Assembly (NCBI GenBank): GCA_964424335.1
Contig: CAYRIY010000030.1
Coordinates: forward strand, 1 to 34,291
DNA: 34,291 nt
Reading direction: 5' to 3'
Source of the DNA: CAYRIY01 sp964424335
GTDB taxonomy: Bacteria > Bacillota > Limnochordia > DTU080 > RSA5
Shown: positions 16,295 through 24,337 of the stretch, piece by piece
How the letters are laid out: every line of letters starts with the position of its first letter
Position numbering within the stretch: the stretch's first letter is position 1
Notes under the pieces: model-generated
Databases searched by the model: none
What the model saw: only the letters and a program-made list of their open reading frames with translations
What the model was told of the DNA's origin: nothing
Made by a program: the position numbers and the translations under genes

Positions 16295-16338
16295 GCGAGG
16301 CGCTATCCACGAGCCCTCGTTCAAGCTTCGCCTCGTGG
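16295..16338 (+). promoter_or_regulatory. ychF leader with two mutually exclusive hairpins
   Basis: CGAGGCG (16296-16302) can pair with CGCCTCG (16329-16335), while CCACGAG (16307-16313) can pair with CTCGTGG (16332-16338). The 3' arms share 16332-16335, so only one stem can form at a time. The element sits between the promoter and the GGAAG ribosome site of ychF. It may be a leader control device or coincidence in GC-rich sequence. Confidence 0.35.
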
Positions 16339-16359
16339 TTACTTGAAAGGAAGTCACGG

Positions 16360-17451
16360 ATGTACAAGACCGGTTTGATCGGATTGCCCAACGTCGGGAA
16401 ATCGACGCTCTTCAACGCGCTAACCAAGGGCCGAGCCCAAGTCGCCAACTACCCTTTTTGCACCATCGATCCAAACGTGGGCGTCGTCAACGTTCCCGAC
16501 GAACGTCTTGCTCGGCTGGCCGACCTTTTGAAGCCTGAGAAACTCACGCACGCGACATTAGAGTTCATTGATATCGCAGGGCTTGTGGCCGGAGCGCACC
16601 GGGGAGAGGGGCTTGGAAACCAGTTCCTCGGCCATATCCGAGAGGTCGATGCCGTGATCCACGTCGTCCGATGTTTTGACGACCCCAACGTCACGCACGT
16701 TTCGGGGGAAATCGATCCCGCACGCGACATTGAAGTCGTCGAGACGGAGTTGATGTTGAAGGATCAAGAGACGATCGAAAACCGCATGGCCAAAACCGAG
16801 CGGATGGTTAAGACCGGGGAGCGACGGTACGCGCAAGAGATGGAGGCGCTGAAGAAAATCGCAGCCTTTCTCGACAGCGGACGATTGGTTCGCAGCGGGT
16901 CGTGGAGCGAAGACGAGCAGGCGCTCATTCGCTCGCTCTTTTTGCTTACGGACAAGCCCGTCATCTACGCCGCCAATGTCGCGGAGAGCGACGTTGGGGG
17001 CCAAGACCCGCGCGTGGGTCGCGTGCGCGCCGTCGCCGAACGTTCCGGGGCCTCCGTCGTCGTCTTTTCGGCGGCCCTGGAGGCAGAGATCGCGGAACTC
17101 GATCCCGAGGAGGCCCAAAGTTTCGTCGAGGAGTTGGGGTTGGACGAGCCGGGACTTCACAAAATGATACGCGCCGCGTACGAACAACTCGACCTCATCA
17201 CCTTTTACACGATCAAAGGGCCGGAGACCCGAGCTTGGGCGGTGCCTCGGGGAACGCCTGCACCCAAAGGCGCCGGACGCATCCACGAGGATATGGAACG
17301 AGGCTTTATCAGAGCGGAAGTGGTGCGTTTCGACGACTTGGTGAGCTCCGGTTCAATGGCGGCTGCACGGGAGAAGGGGCTCGTGCGCCTCGAAGGCAAA
17401 GATTACCTGCTCGAGGATGGGGACGTTGTCACGTTTCGATTCAACGTCTGA
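16360..17451 (+). CDS. ychF: Redox-regulated ATPase YchF (Obg-family)
   Basis: YchF (363 residues, the usual length) is an Obg-family P-loop protein that prefers ATP and associates with ribosomes. The Walker A loop GLPNVGKST is at residues 8-16, the switch region NYPFCTIDPNVGVV follows, and DIAGLVAGAHRGEGLGN is the G3 block. The nucleotide-specificity motif reads ANVAESD instead of NKxD, as expected for an ATP-preferring member. A coiled-coil region and the C-terminal TGS domain (LITFYTIKGPETRAW onwards) complete it. ATG 16360 is preceded by AAAGGAAG. It is followed by the rpsF promoter, so ychF is probably transcribed separately from the ribosomal genes. Confidence 0.97.
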   Translation: MYKTGLIGLPNVGKSTLFNALTKGRAQVANYPFCTIDPNVGVVNVPDERLARLADLLKPEKLTHATLEFIDIAGLVAGAHRGEGLGNQFLGHIREVDAVIHVVRCFDDPNVTHVSGEIDPARDIEVVETELMLKDQETIENRMAKTERMVKTGERRYAQEMEALKKIAAFLDSGRLVRSGSWSEDEQALIRSLFLLTDKPVIYAANVAESDVGGQDPRVGRVRAVAERSGASVVVFSAALEAEIAELDPEEAQSFVEELGLDEPGLHKMIRAAYEQLDLITFYTIKGPETRAWAVPRGTPAPKGAGRIHEDMERGFIRAEVVRFDDLVSSGSMAAAREKGLVRLEGKDYLLEDGDVVTFRFNV

Positions 17452-17456
17452 ATTCC

Positions 17457-17486
17457 TTGTCTCTTAGGCATGAGCGGTGATATAAT
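17457..17486 (+). promoter_or_regulatory. Promoter of the rpsF-ssb-rpsR operon
   Basis: TTGTCT (17457-17462) and a perfect TATAAT (17481-17486) are 18 bases apart, directly after the ychF stop. A leader of about 60 bases with GC-rich potential hairpins follows (17498-17530). In many bacteria this leader is bound by the S6:S18 complex; I cannot confirm that structure here. Confidence 0.65.
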
Positions 17487-17553
17487 AGGCTTTGTTCCCT
17501 GCCCTGGGGTGGCGCCTGGGGCCGCTATGTCCATAGGGAGGAGGTGAGCCGGA

Positions 17554-17994
17554 GTGAAACCATACGAAGTAATGTTCATCGTTAACCCCAATGTCGAAGG
17601 CGACGGCGCGGTCGATGCGCAAATCGAGCGCTTCGGGCGCTTGATCGTCGACAGCGGCGGTGAAGTGACCGCCGTCGATAAGTGGGGCAAGCGACGTTTC
17701 GCGTACGAAATTCAGGGTCTCCACGAAGGCTACTACGTGGTGATGCAGTTCAAGGCGGAGGACTCCGCAGTGGACGAGCTTAGCCGCGTGATGCGCATTA
17801 CGGACGAAATCGTTCGGCACATGGTAGTCCGCCTCGACGAGAGCCAGATCAAGCCCCAACGTCAGGCCGCTGAAAGCGCGGAAGCCGAAGAGGCGCCGTC
17901 CGCTGACGCGCCCGCAGGCGATGCGGCTGGTGGCGAAGCCGCCGAGGCGACCGAGAATGCAGAAGCGTCTACGACGGCCTCACAAGTAGAGTAA
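17554..17994 (+). CDS. rpsF: 30S ribosomal protein S6
   Basis: S6 (146 residues) pairs with S18 in the platform of the small ribosomal subunit. The start KPYEVMFIVNPNV, the core WGKRRFAYEI with GYYVVMQFKA, and IVRHMVVRLDE are typical. A C-terminal tail of about 45 residues rich in Ala and Glu follows residue 100; such acidic tails are common in S6 of this group and probably flexible. GTG 17554 is preceded by an excellent AGGAGGTGA. It is the first gene of the rpsF-ssb-rpsR operon. Confidence 0.97.
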   Translation: MKPYEVMFIVNPNVEGDGAVDAQIERFGRLIVDSGGEVTAVDKWGKRRFAYEIQGLHEGYYVVMQFKAEDSAVDELSRVMRITDEIVRHMVVRLDESQIKPQRQAAESAEAEEAPSADAPAGDAAGGEAAEATENAEASTTASQVE

Positions 17995-17998
17995 TTGG

Positions 17999-18042
17999 TC
18001 CCATTCCTCGAAACGCGAGGCTTTCTTGAGAGGAGAATGGGA
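17999..18042 (+). promoter_or_regulatory. Inverted repeat that can pair the ssb ribosome binding site
   Basis: TCCCATTC (17999-18006) is complementary to GAATGGGA (18035-18042), continued by CTC (18007-18009) with GAG (18030-18032). The 3' arm contains the AGGAG of ssb. A competing small hairpin CCTCG-AACG-CGAGG (approximately 18006-18020) lies inside. The mRNA could therefore hide the ssb ribosome site, linking ssb translation to ribosome movement from rpsF or to a bound protein. Pairing is visible; regulation is inferred. Confidence 0.4.
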
Positions 18043-18044
18043 AG

Positions 18045-18455
18045 ATGCTCAATCGCATTGTGTTGATCGGGCGGCTCGTGGCCGACCCGCAGCTGCGCTA
18101 TACGCAGACCGGCGCCGCCGTGGCGAACTTTCGCATTGCCGTAAATCGGCCCTTCACCAATCAACAAGGTGAGCGCGAGGCCGATTTCATCGACATCGTC
18201 GCGTGGCGAAAACTTGGTGAGACGGTCGCCAACAAACTCAACAAGGGTCGCTTGGTCGGCGTCGACGGTCGGCTGCAGATACGGGAGTACGAGTACGAAG
18301 GCCAGCGTCGCAGACAGGCCGAAGTCATCGCGGACAACGTCGAGTTTCTCGATTGGCCCGCTGACGGCGGCGGTGCAAGCAGCGGCGGCGCCCCTCGCCG
18401 TTCGTATCCGGACGAGCCTGTGGACGACTTTAATCCCGATGACGTACCGTTTTGA
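18045..18455 (+). CDS. ssb: Single-stranded DNA-binding protein
   Basis: SSB coats single-stranded DNA in replication and repair. The 136-residue protein has the OB-fold opening MLNRIVLIGRLVADPQLRYT, then NFRIAVNRPF, DFIDIVAWRKLGETV, and VDGRLQIREYE. A Gly/Ser-rich linker (about 103-118) leads to the acidic tip ending DDVPF, the conserved partner-binding tail. GAGGAG lies before ATG 18045. It sits between rpsF and rpsR as in other Bacillales. Confidence 0.97.
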   Translation: MLNRIVLIGRLVADPQLRYTQTGAAVANFRIAVNRPFTNQQGEREADFIDIVAWRKLGETVANKLNKGRLVGVDGRLQIREYEYEGQRRRQAEVIADNVEFLDWPADGGGASSGGAPRRSYPDEPVDDFNPDDVPF

Positions 18456-18480
18456 CCGTTTCTAAAAGGAGGCAAAGCCG

Positions 18481-18711
18481 TTGGCGAGAGACCGCCGTAG
18501 AGGGCGCCGCAAGGTTTGCGCCTTTTGCGTTGACAAAGTCGAATTGATCGATTACAAGGACCTGGGCCGCCTGCGCAGGTACTTGTCTGAGCGGGCCAAG
18601 ATCCTTCCCCGCCGAATCACCGGCAACTGTGCCCGGCACCAAAGGCAACTGACGGGCTGCATCAAGCGAGCGCGGCAAATGGCGCTCCTGCCGTATTCCC
18701 AAGACGGCTGA
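18481..18711 (+). CDS. rpsR: 30S ribosomal protein S18
   Basis: S18 (76 residues) forms a pair with S6 on the ribosome platform. It begins with an Arg-rich segment, then KVCAFCVDKVELIDYKD, LGRYLSERAKILPRRITG and a final NCARHQRQLTGCIKRARQMALLPY. The cysteines in CAFC and NCARH match the zinc-type (C+) form of S18. The start is TTG 18481 with AAAGGAGG upstream, a rare start for this gene. A strong terminator follows 27 bases after the stop. Confidence 0.97.
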   Translation: MARDRRRGRRKVCAFCVDKVELIDYKDLGRLRRYLSERAKILPRRITGNCARHQRQLTGCIKRARQMALLPYSQDG

Positions 18712-18737
18712 TCGTCTAGTCACAAACGAGTTCACAA

Positions 18738-18777
18738 GGCGGCGCTTCCCGGCTGATCCCGGGGGCGCCGCCTTTTT
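18738..18777 (+). terminator. Rho-independent terminator after rpsR
   Basis: GGCGGCGC (18738-18745) pairs with GCGCCGCC (18765-18772), enclosing an inner CCCGG/CCGGG stem, and is followed by TTTTT. The 3' end of the lipoprotein gene on the other strand ends just beyond, and AA bases on the left side make bidirectional use possible. Confidence 0.9.
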
Positions 18778-18785
18778 CTTCGCGT

Positions 18786-20180
18786 CTATTCCTGTGCTAC
18801 CAGTTCTACGTGCATCTCGACCGATTCGATGCTCCATGTGATCGTGCGACGCCAGTTGAGCGTGGTCGTGCCGCTGCCGGACACGATGATCGCCGGACCG
18901 TCATCAAGCGCCATGGGATAGTTTGAAATCGTGAAGTGCTGAACGGTCGTCGCCGTCGGTAAGGTTACGTCAACCGTCATGGCCCCAACCGTGACAGTGC
19001 TGCCCGGCTGTTCGACGGGAATTAGACCACCGTTGTAAAACTCGAGCAGCTTCTCGCGCTCGACGATCTCAGACACATCATGGGGGGCTTCACCCGCCAG
19101 TTCGATGAGGAGACGGGTGTTTAACTCCATTTGGAAGTCGGACAGCTTATCTGAGAGGTCCGTTGCCGGGTAGATCTCCTCGGCGCGTTGCGTGATGTAG
19201 ACTTTGGCTTCGTTTGCATTCTCATCGGGTAAGATATTGGCCAGCATCTCGATCTTGGAAACTTTCCACGCTCCCGATACGCGCTCCCAGTGGAGGGTGA
19301 CCGTACCGACGACGTTTACGTATACATCGTCGTTCCATTCCAAGTCCGTAACCTTGAATGACAGAACGGTGGTCCCTTTTGAGCCATCGACCTCGGCCGT
19401 CAAAGATTCGACGGTAAAATCGTCCTCAAAGGGGAACATGACGCCGCCTATGAATTCCTCGACCAGCTCGGCGTGACTGCGGGGGGCGTCAATTACATTG
19501 TCCGCATCGACTTCGCCGTCGATCGCCACTTCCATATATAGATCGACGGGATCCATGATGTACTGCGTTACGCTCGCAGTATCCGGTGCAAAGTGGATCT
19601 CGTTTGCAAGCTGGATGAGCGTCGTCTCATCGTCTGTGGCGCCGCCGTTGTTGCCACCGGGCTCAGTCGATTCCAAAGTTGCGCTCAACTCGATCTCTTC
19701 GACCAGCCATTCGCCCGACACGTTGATCCATTTGAGTGTCGATACGGCATTGCCTGAAACGGTGATGTCACCTTCCAAGGGGAGATTGGCAACGGTGAAC
19801 TTCAGTACGGTCGTCGCTGTCGAGCCGAAAACCTCAACCACCATGATTCCGAAGTCGACGTCAGTGTCTTCCGAATCTCGGGGCAAGAGTCCATCCTTGA
19901 AGTCGTCGGCCAATTTCTCGTGTGTGACTTCTTCCTCTTTATCCTCCACGATTTGGCCGTCGAGCGTAACCTTGAGTCGCACGGTCACGGGAGAAGCAAT
20001 ATACGACGCCACGTCTGTGATGTCTGATGCCGCATAGATCTGTTGAGCTCGTTCACTTATGATGGACTTTGCGCTGGAATTAGCACTCTTACTTGGACTG
20101 GGCCCTGGGACGAACCCGAAACACCCGGAGAGTGTCACGGAAATCAGGAGCGCGGCGATGAGACTCAACGCTCTTTTCAA
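18786..20180 (-). CDS. Predicted lipoprotein made of three tandem homologous domains
   Basis: The 464-residue product has a lipoprotein signal: KR, a hydrophobic stretch, and LSGC with the lipid-attachment cysteine at C20. The rest contains three similar units at about residues 41-168, 186-316 and 327-460. Each unit has an ER/AxxIY-like opening helix, a PV-containing strand, a helix ending in GGLxP or GGVMF, a TATTVLKFTV-like strand and a closing strand pair such as LKWINVSGEWLVEEIEL. The arrangement resembles NTF2/SnoaL-like domains; that fold is inference. The start is TTG 20180 with AGAGGT ten bases upstream. It lies on the opposite strand inside an otherwise conserved ribosomal neighbourhood. 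By eye its base composition is lower in GC than its neighbours. Function is unknown; exposure on the outer face of the membrane is likely. Confidence 0.82.
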   Translation of the reverse strand: MKRALSLIAALLISVTLSGCFGFVPGPSPSKSANSSAKSIISERAQQIYAASDITDVASYIASPVTVRLKVTLDGQIVEDKEEEVTHEKLADDFKDGLLPRDSEDTDVDFGIMVVEVFGSTATTVLKFTVANLPLEGDITVSGNAVSTLKWINVSGEWLVEEIELSATLESTEPGGNNGGATDDETTLIQLANEIHFAPDTASVTQYIMDPVDLYMEVAIDGEVDADNVIDAPRSHAELVEEFIGGVMFPFEDDFTVESLTAEVDGSKGTTVLSFKVTDLEWNDDVYVNVVGTVTLHWERVSGAWKVSKIEMLANILPDENANEAKVYITQRAEEIYPATDLSDKLSDFQMELNTRLLIELAGEAPHDVSEIVEREKLLEFYNGGLIPVEQPGSTVTVGAMTVDVTLPTATTVQHFTISNYPMALDDGPAIIVSGSGTTTLNWRRTITWSIESVEMHVELVAQE

Positions 20181-20521
20181 ATGTTATCTACCTCTTTCCT
20201 TGAGGATTTGCGTTTTCGGTTTTCAACGCCGGGATCTGAAAACCTGGGTGCGCATCTTAGAAAAATCGATAAAGCGCATTCGGCCATGTCAAAACCGGAG
20301 GAGCCCGCTAAATACGACAAAGGACATCGCCGCGCAACAAGAGAAAATACAAGCGAGAATCGTAGCGAAGGCAAAGCAAAGCTTGTCACTTCACCGTTCT
20401 TTCCGCAAACGGGGCGCGCTGCACGGCGCGGGGCAGCGAGCGCCGAGGGTATCACTGGCTTTTCGAGGCGAGGCGCATACTCGCCGTTCCCTCCTAATCT
20501 CTCCGTTTGGAGGTCTGGTTT
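20181..20521. other. Gene-free interval with a hairpin and a possible promoter for the lipoprotein gene
   Basis: I see no credible gene in these 341 bases. GGTTTTCA (20218-20225) and TGAAAACC (20237-20244) form an inverted repeat with an 11-base loop. On the minus strand a perfect TTGACA (20292-20287) is followed after 15 bases by TATCGA (20271-20266), a candidate promoter for the lipoprotein gene. The hairpin would then lie in its leader. The right half is GC-rich and featureless up to the GGAGG of the MazG-like gene. Confidence 0.4.
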
Positions 20522-20836
20522 TTGAAACCCCGTGCCGACATGGATGTCGCAAGAAGCTTCAAGGCGATCGAATGGTTGAAAACAGAGCTCCTCAGTGCCG
20601 TCGCCGAGCTGTTCCGGGCGATGAGACAGCCGCGGGAGGACCGAGTGGCCGACCTGCTCGCAAACGTCATCATGGCGACGTTTGTGCTTGGCCGACGACT
20701 CGGTGTCGACTTCGCGCACCTAGAGAGCAGATTGAAAGAGAACGTCCGTGCCAACGCGAGGGAGCCGCACGACTTTGAGACGTGGTACGGCGACTTCACC
20801 GCTTTAGACAGGTATTTGGAGTCGAGAGAAAGGTGA
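20522..20836 (+). CDS. MazG-like family protein
   Basis: A 104-residue protein similar to the MazG-like proteins commonly encoded before yybS in Bacillales. Visible features are ARSFKAIEWLKTELLSAVAELFRAM, a helical stretch RVADLLANVIMATFVLGRRLGVDF, and the C-terminal WYGDFTALDRYLESRE. The all-helical pattern fits the MazG fold, but the usual metal-binding EExxE motif is not evident, so pyrophosphatase activity is doubtful. TTG 20522 is preferred because GGAGG precedes it by eight bases; an upstream TTG at 20507 overlaps that site. The stop lies ten bases before yybS, so the two are probably co-transcribed. Confidence 0.8.
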   Translation: MKPRADMDVARSFKAIEWLKTELLSAVAELFRAMRQPREDRVADLLANVIMATFVLGRRLGVDFAHLESRLKENVRANAREPHDFETWYGDFTALDRYLESRER

Positions 20837-20846
20837 GAGGTTTTGC

Positions 20847-21797
20847 ATGCCCGTGGAGAAGGGCGATGAGCGTTTAAGAGATTACGCCTTGCTGGGCGGC
20901 GCCACGGCGTTTTTGTCCGTCCTGCCATTTGCGCTGATGGCGGCTCCGGTTCCGCTCGCGGCGCTCGTTTACAGGCAAGGCTTGAGGGCCGGGATCTTTA
21001 CGGCCCTTGCCGCGGGCATGATCGCGGCGATCTTGGCGAGCAACCCGTTGCTGCTTGCTCAAGTCCTGTTGGCGCTTGCCCTCGGCATTGCGCTGGGCGA
21101 GGGCCTGCGCGAGGGGATCAACACGACGCAACTGATCGCTTTGGGAACGGTCGTGGCGTTGACCACGACGCTCCTCCTCGTATACGTCGTGCAGAGCGTC
21201 TTTGGCGTCGACATGTTTGAGCTGTTAGGACTATTTTGGGAAGAGGCGTTGGGCGCCGGAGCGGGGAACAGTACGACAAATCCGGAAGCGGCCGAGGAGC
21301 TCCGTCGCACGGTCGAGATGCAGATCGAGCAAATGCGCATCACGCTCCCTGCGGGCCTGGCGCTCGGTTCCCTTGTGCTCACCGTCGTCGCGTTCGCCCT
21401 TGCGCGCTGGCTGCTTTCTAAACTCGGCGAAAGCATGGAGCGCGTCCCGGCTATGCGCCCCTTTCACCTTTGGCGTTTTCCGCTCTGGATCGCTTTGGTA
21501 TACGCGGGGGCGCGCCTTGTCGAATTTGTCGCTGCGCGGGGCGAGGGACCATCGCTCTTGTGGTGGGCGGTCGTCAATGCCATCGTGGTGACGGAGACGT
21601 TGCTCCTGGTTCAAGGCATCGCGTTGATCTGGCATTTCCTGCCGCGGATCGGGGCGGGCATCAAAGTGCTTGCGCTCGTCGTCGCCTTGTTGCTCTTTCA
21701 ATATATAGCCGCATTCACACTGATCGTGCTGGGTTTTGTCGATTCCTTCGCAGACCTCCGGCGCTGGAGGGCGAGGAAAGGTGAAATGGGCGCCTAA
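20847..21797 (+). CDS. yybS: DUF2232 membrane protein, YybS family
   Basis: The 316-residue protein has about eight hydrophobic segments. They come in an N-terminal group to residue about 125, a soluble loop rich in Asn, Thr and Glu (about 135-165), and further helices. The length, topology and position between rpsR and rplI match YybS (DUF2232), whose molecular role is unknown. ATG 20847 is preceded by GAGAGGT. In Bacillus subtilis the next gene is the c-di-AMP phosphodiesterase gene gdpP (yybT) followed by rplI; here gdpP is missing and rplI follows after 48 bases. Confidence 0.88.
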   Translation: MPVEKGDERLRDYALLGGATAFLSVLPFALMAAPVPLAALVYRQGLRAGIFTALAAGMIAAILASNPLLLAQVLLALALGIALGEGLREGINTTQLIALGTVVALTTTLLLVYVVQSVFGVDMFELLGLFWEEALGAGAGNSTTNPEAAEELRRTVEMQIEQMRITLPAGLALGSLVLTVVAFALARWLLSKLGESMERVPAMRPFHLWRFPLWIALVYAGARLVEFVAARGEGPSLLWWAVVNAIVVTETLLLVQGIALIWHFLPRIGAGIKVLALVVALLLFQYIAAFTLIVLGFVDSFADLRRWRARKGEMGA

Positions 21798-21845
21798 AGT
21801 GCCGCGTCAAGCTGAACACACTGCATCAAATGGGGGTCGAAGCTG

Positions 21846-22301
21846 ATGAAAGTCATCCTGCAGCAAGACGTGAAGAAACTCGGGAAAAAAGGGGACCTCG
21901 TCGAGGTCTCGGAAGGGTACGCCCGAAACTATCTCGTGCCGCGGGGCCTTGCCATTGAGGCAAATGACGCAGCTTTGAAAAGCCTGAAACACGAGCGATC
22001 CGTTGCTAAGCAGCGAGCGGAGCGCGAGCTCGAGGAGGCCAAAGAGCGGGCCGCGAAGCTGGAAGCGCTGACGATCAAGATCGGCGCGAAAACGGGCGGA
22101 GCGGGCCGGCTTTTTGGTTCGGTCACTGCAGGCGACATCGCCGATGCCGTTCAGACGTCTTCGGGAATGGAGGTCGACAAGCGTAGAATCGATCTCAAGG
22201 AGCCCATCAAGGCGCTCGGGACGTACAAGGTCGGCGTCCAGGTGCATCCCGGGGTCACGGCCCAGCTCACGGTGCAGGTCGTCGAAGGTGATCGCTCGTG
22301 A
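21846..22301 (+). CDS. rplI: 50S ribosomal protein L9
   Basis: L9 (151 residues) binds 23S rRNA and extends from the large subunit. The start MKVILQQDVKKLGKKGDLVEVSEGYARNYLVPRGLA is textbook, followed by the long central helix (about 43-75) and the C-terminal domain with FGSVTAGDIADAV and IDLKEPIKALGTYKV. A GGGGG element precedes ATG 21846. Its stop overlaps the GTG of the protease gene by four bases (GTGA), implying coupled translation. Confidence 0.97.
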   Translation: MKVILQQDVKKLGKKGDLVEVSEGYARNYLVPRGLAIEANDAALKSLKHERSVAKQRAERELEEAKERAAKLEALTIKIGAKTGGAGRLFGSVTAGDIADAVQTSSGMEVDKRRIDLKEPIKALGTYKVGVQVHPGVTAQLTVQVVEGDRS

Positions 22302-24337
22302 ACATTTGGCGGCGGTTCACAAAACAGGGAGCCAAAGAGACAAGGCGCGACGAGGCGTTGAGGCGGCGAGTAAACGCCCTGTTCCAGATCTTGGGCGAGA
22401 TGTACGGGCGTGACAAGCTCGTTCTCAAAGCGGGAAAACTCGATGCCCTCGACCTCATGCAGTCGGATTCGCTCGAGCGGCAGGTGCTCGCCCTCGAGCG
22501 AATCGTCTTCGAGGACCCGACGCTCGAAGAGGCGCCCAAGTACGAGGAGCTCGACGACCTGATCGACGAGATCGAGGAGGCGCTGGCGGACGCGCTCGCA
22601 AGGCGGGATGTGGAGGACCGACTTGAGCAGCGCATCGCCGAGAAGATGCAGGAGCGCCACGAGGAGTACCTCAAGGAGCTCCGGTTGCAGGTCCTCAAGG
22701 AAGACGGGGGCCCTGACAACGCTCAGACTTTGAAGAAGTTTGCCGAGCTTGAGAAATTGGAGCAGCGAAAGCTCAGCAATTCGATTCAAAAGACGATGCG
22801 TCCGACCAAGGTCTCCGACGTCGTCGGACAGGAGACGGCAAAGAAGTCGCTCTTTTCCAAGATCGCGTCGCCCTACCCCCAACACGTGCTGCTTTATGGG
22901 CCGCCGGGAGTCGGCAAGACGACGGTTGCCCGCCTGGCGCTCGAACACGCGAAGTCGCTGCCTTTTACGCCCTTCGACGAAGACGCCAAGTTTGTGGAGG
23001 TCGACGGCACCACGCTGCGCTGGGACCCGCGGGAAGTGACCAACCCGCTGCTTGGATCCGTTCATGACCCAATCTACCAGGGCGCAAAGCGCGAACTCGC
23101 CGATTCGAGCATTCCCGAGCCCAAGCCCGGGCTCGTCACCGAAGCGCACGGCGGCGTGCTCTTTATCGACGAGATCGGCGAGATGGACCCGATCCTTCAA
23201 AATAAGCTCCTCAAGGTGCTCGAGGATAAGCGCGTCCACTTCGATTCGTCGTATTACGATCCCGGTGATCCAAACGTGCCGAAGTACATACGAAAGCTGT
23301 TCGAGGAAGGGGCCCCGGCGGATTTCGTCCTCATCGGCGCCACAACGAGAGACCCGTCGGAGATCAACCCGGCGCTGCGATCTCGGACGGCCTCCGTCTT
23401 TTTTGATCCGCTCAGCCAAAGCGAGATCGAGCAGATCGTCGTTGGGGCCGCAGAGCGCCTGGGAGCGACCTTGGATGACCGGGTCGCCAGCCTGATCAGC
23501 GAGTACACGGTCGAAGGAAGGAAGGCCACGAGCATCCTCGCGGACGCCTACAGCCTCGCCCTGCACGAGGGCGACTTTGACGCGGCGCCCAAAGAAGGGG
23601 AGGACGACGCTGCGCCTGCGTGGTCCGTGCATATCACGAGCAAGCACGTCGCCGAAGTGATCCGCATGGGACGCCTTTCCCCGTCTGTTTCCACGAAAGG
23701 CTCCTCCACGTTCGAGATTGGAAAGGTGTTTGGCCTCGGAGTCTCCGGGTACTTGGGCTCCGTGATCGAGATCGAGGCGGTCGCTTTTGCGGCAATCGAA
23801 CCCGGCAAGGGGCAGCTACGCTTTAATCAAACGGCGGGCTCGATGGCAAAGGATTCGTTTTTCAACGCGGCCTCGGTCGTGCGCAAGGTGACGGGAGAGC
23901 GGCTTTCGGACTGGGACGTCCACATCAATATCGTGGGCGGCGGACGGATCGACGGCCCCTCTGCCGGAGCGGCAGTCGTGCTGGCGTTGATCAGCGCGAT
24001 CAAAGGACAGCCGGTGCGTCAAGATGTGGCGATCACGGGCGAGATTTCGATTCAAGGGCGCATCAAAGAGGTCGGCGGCGTGTACGAAAAGCTGTTCGGC
24101 GCCAGACAGGCGGGCCTTTCGACGGTGATCATTCCGCAACAAAACGCTGCGGAACTGCCCGGACACGTGCCGGGGATATCGGTCGTGCCGGTGCAAACGA
24201 TCGAGGAGGCGCTCGAGATCGCCTTGGTGCAAGGAAGCAGTGAAGACGCCCGCCAATCCCGCGCCAAGCGGCGAGATGTGGGCAGCTTCCTTCCCGGCGC
24301 CGCCATCAAGAAGCCGTCCGTAGGTGGGGGCGCGTGA
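22298..24337 (+). CDS. lonC: LonC-type ATP-dependent protease of spore formers
   Basis: A 679-residue Lon-family protease. A charged, helical N-terminal region (1-165, rich in Glu/Arg/Leu) replaces the large LonA substrate domain. The AAA+ module has Walker A GPPGVGKT (201-208) and Walker B LFIDE (about 288-292). The protease domain carries the catalytic serine S555 in GPSAG and lysine K598 in VGGVYEKLFGA, spaced 43 residues as in other Lon enzymes. The length, the lack of the LonA N-domain and the link to rplI fit the LonC group, known only from a subset of endospore formers. LonB is the alternative, but it is shorter and usually next to lonA. GTG 22298 overlaps the rplI stop. Confidence 0.85.
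   Translation: MNIWRRFTKQGAKETRRDEALRRRVNALFQILGEMYGRDKLVLKAGKLDALDLMQSDSLERQVLALERIVFEDPTLEEAPKYEELDDLIDEIEEALADALARRDVEDRLEQRIAEKMQERHEEYLKELRLQVLKEDGGPDNAQTLKKFAELEKLEQRKLSNSIQKTMRPTKVSDVVGQETAKKSLFSKIASPYPQHVLLYGPPGVGKTTVARLALEHAKSLPFTPFDEDAKFVEVDGTTLRWDPREVTNPLLGSVHDPIYQGAKRELADSSIPEPKPGLVTEAHGGVLFIDEIGEMDPILQNKLLKVLEDKRVHFDSSYYDPGDPNVPKYIRKLFEEGAPADFVLIGATTRDPSEINPALRSRTASVFFDPLSQSEIEQIVVGAAERLGATLDDRVASLISEYTVEGRKATSILADAYSLALHEGDFDAAPKEGEDDAAPAWSVHITSKHVAEVIRMGRLSPSVSTKGSSTFEIGKVFGLGVSGYLGSVIEIEAVAFAAIEPGKGQLRFNQTAGSMAKDSFFNAASVVRKVTGERLSDWDVHINIVGGGRIDGPSAGAAVVLALISAIKGQPVRQDVAITGEISIQGRIKEVGGVYEKLFGARQAGLSTVIIPQQNAAELPGHVPGISVVPVQTIEEALEIALVQGSSEDARQSRAKRRDVGSFLPGAAIKKPSVGGGA

Noticed and set aside
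20059..20778. Overlapping frames of 239 residues (plus) and 180 residues (minus, 20177-20719)
   Set aside because: Both run into the MazG-like or lipoprotein genes in the wrong frame and have shadow-like composition.
22151..23647. 498-residue open frame on the minus strand opposite rplI and lonC
   Set aside because: It is the mirror of two strongly recognised genes; the opposite strand carries the Lon motifs, and this frame has no family motif. Long shadow frames are expected in GC-rich coding DNA.
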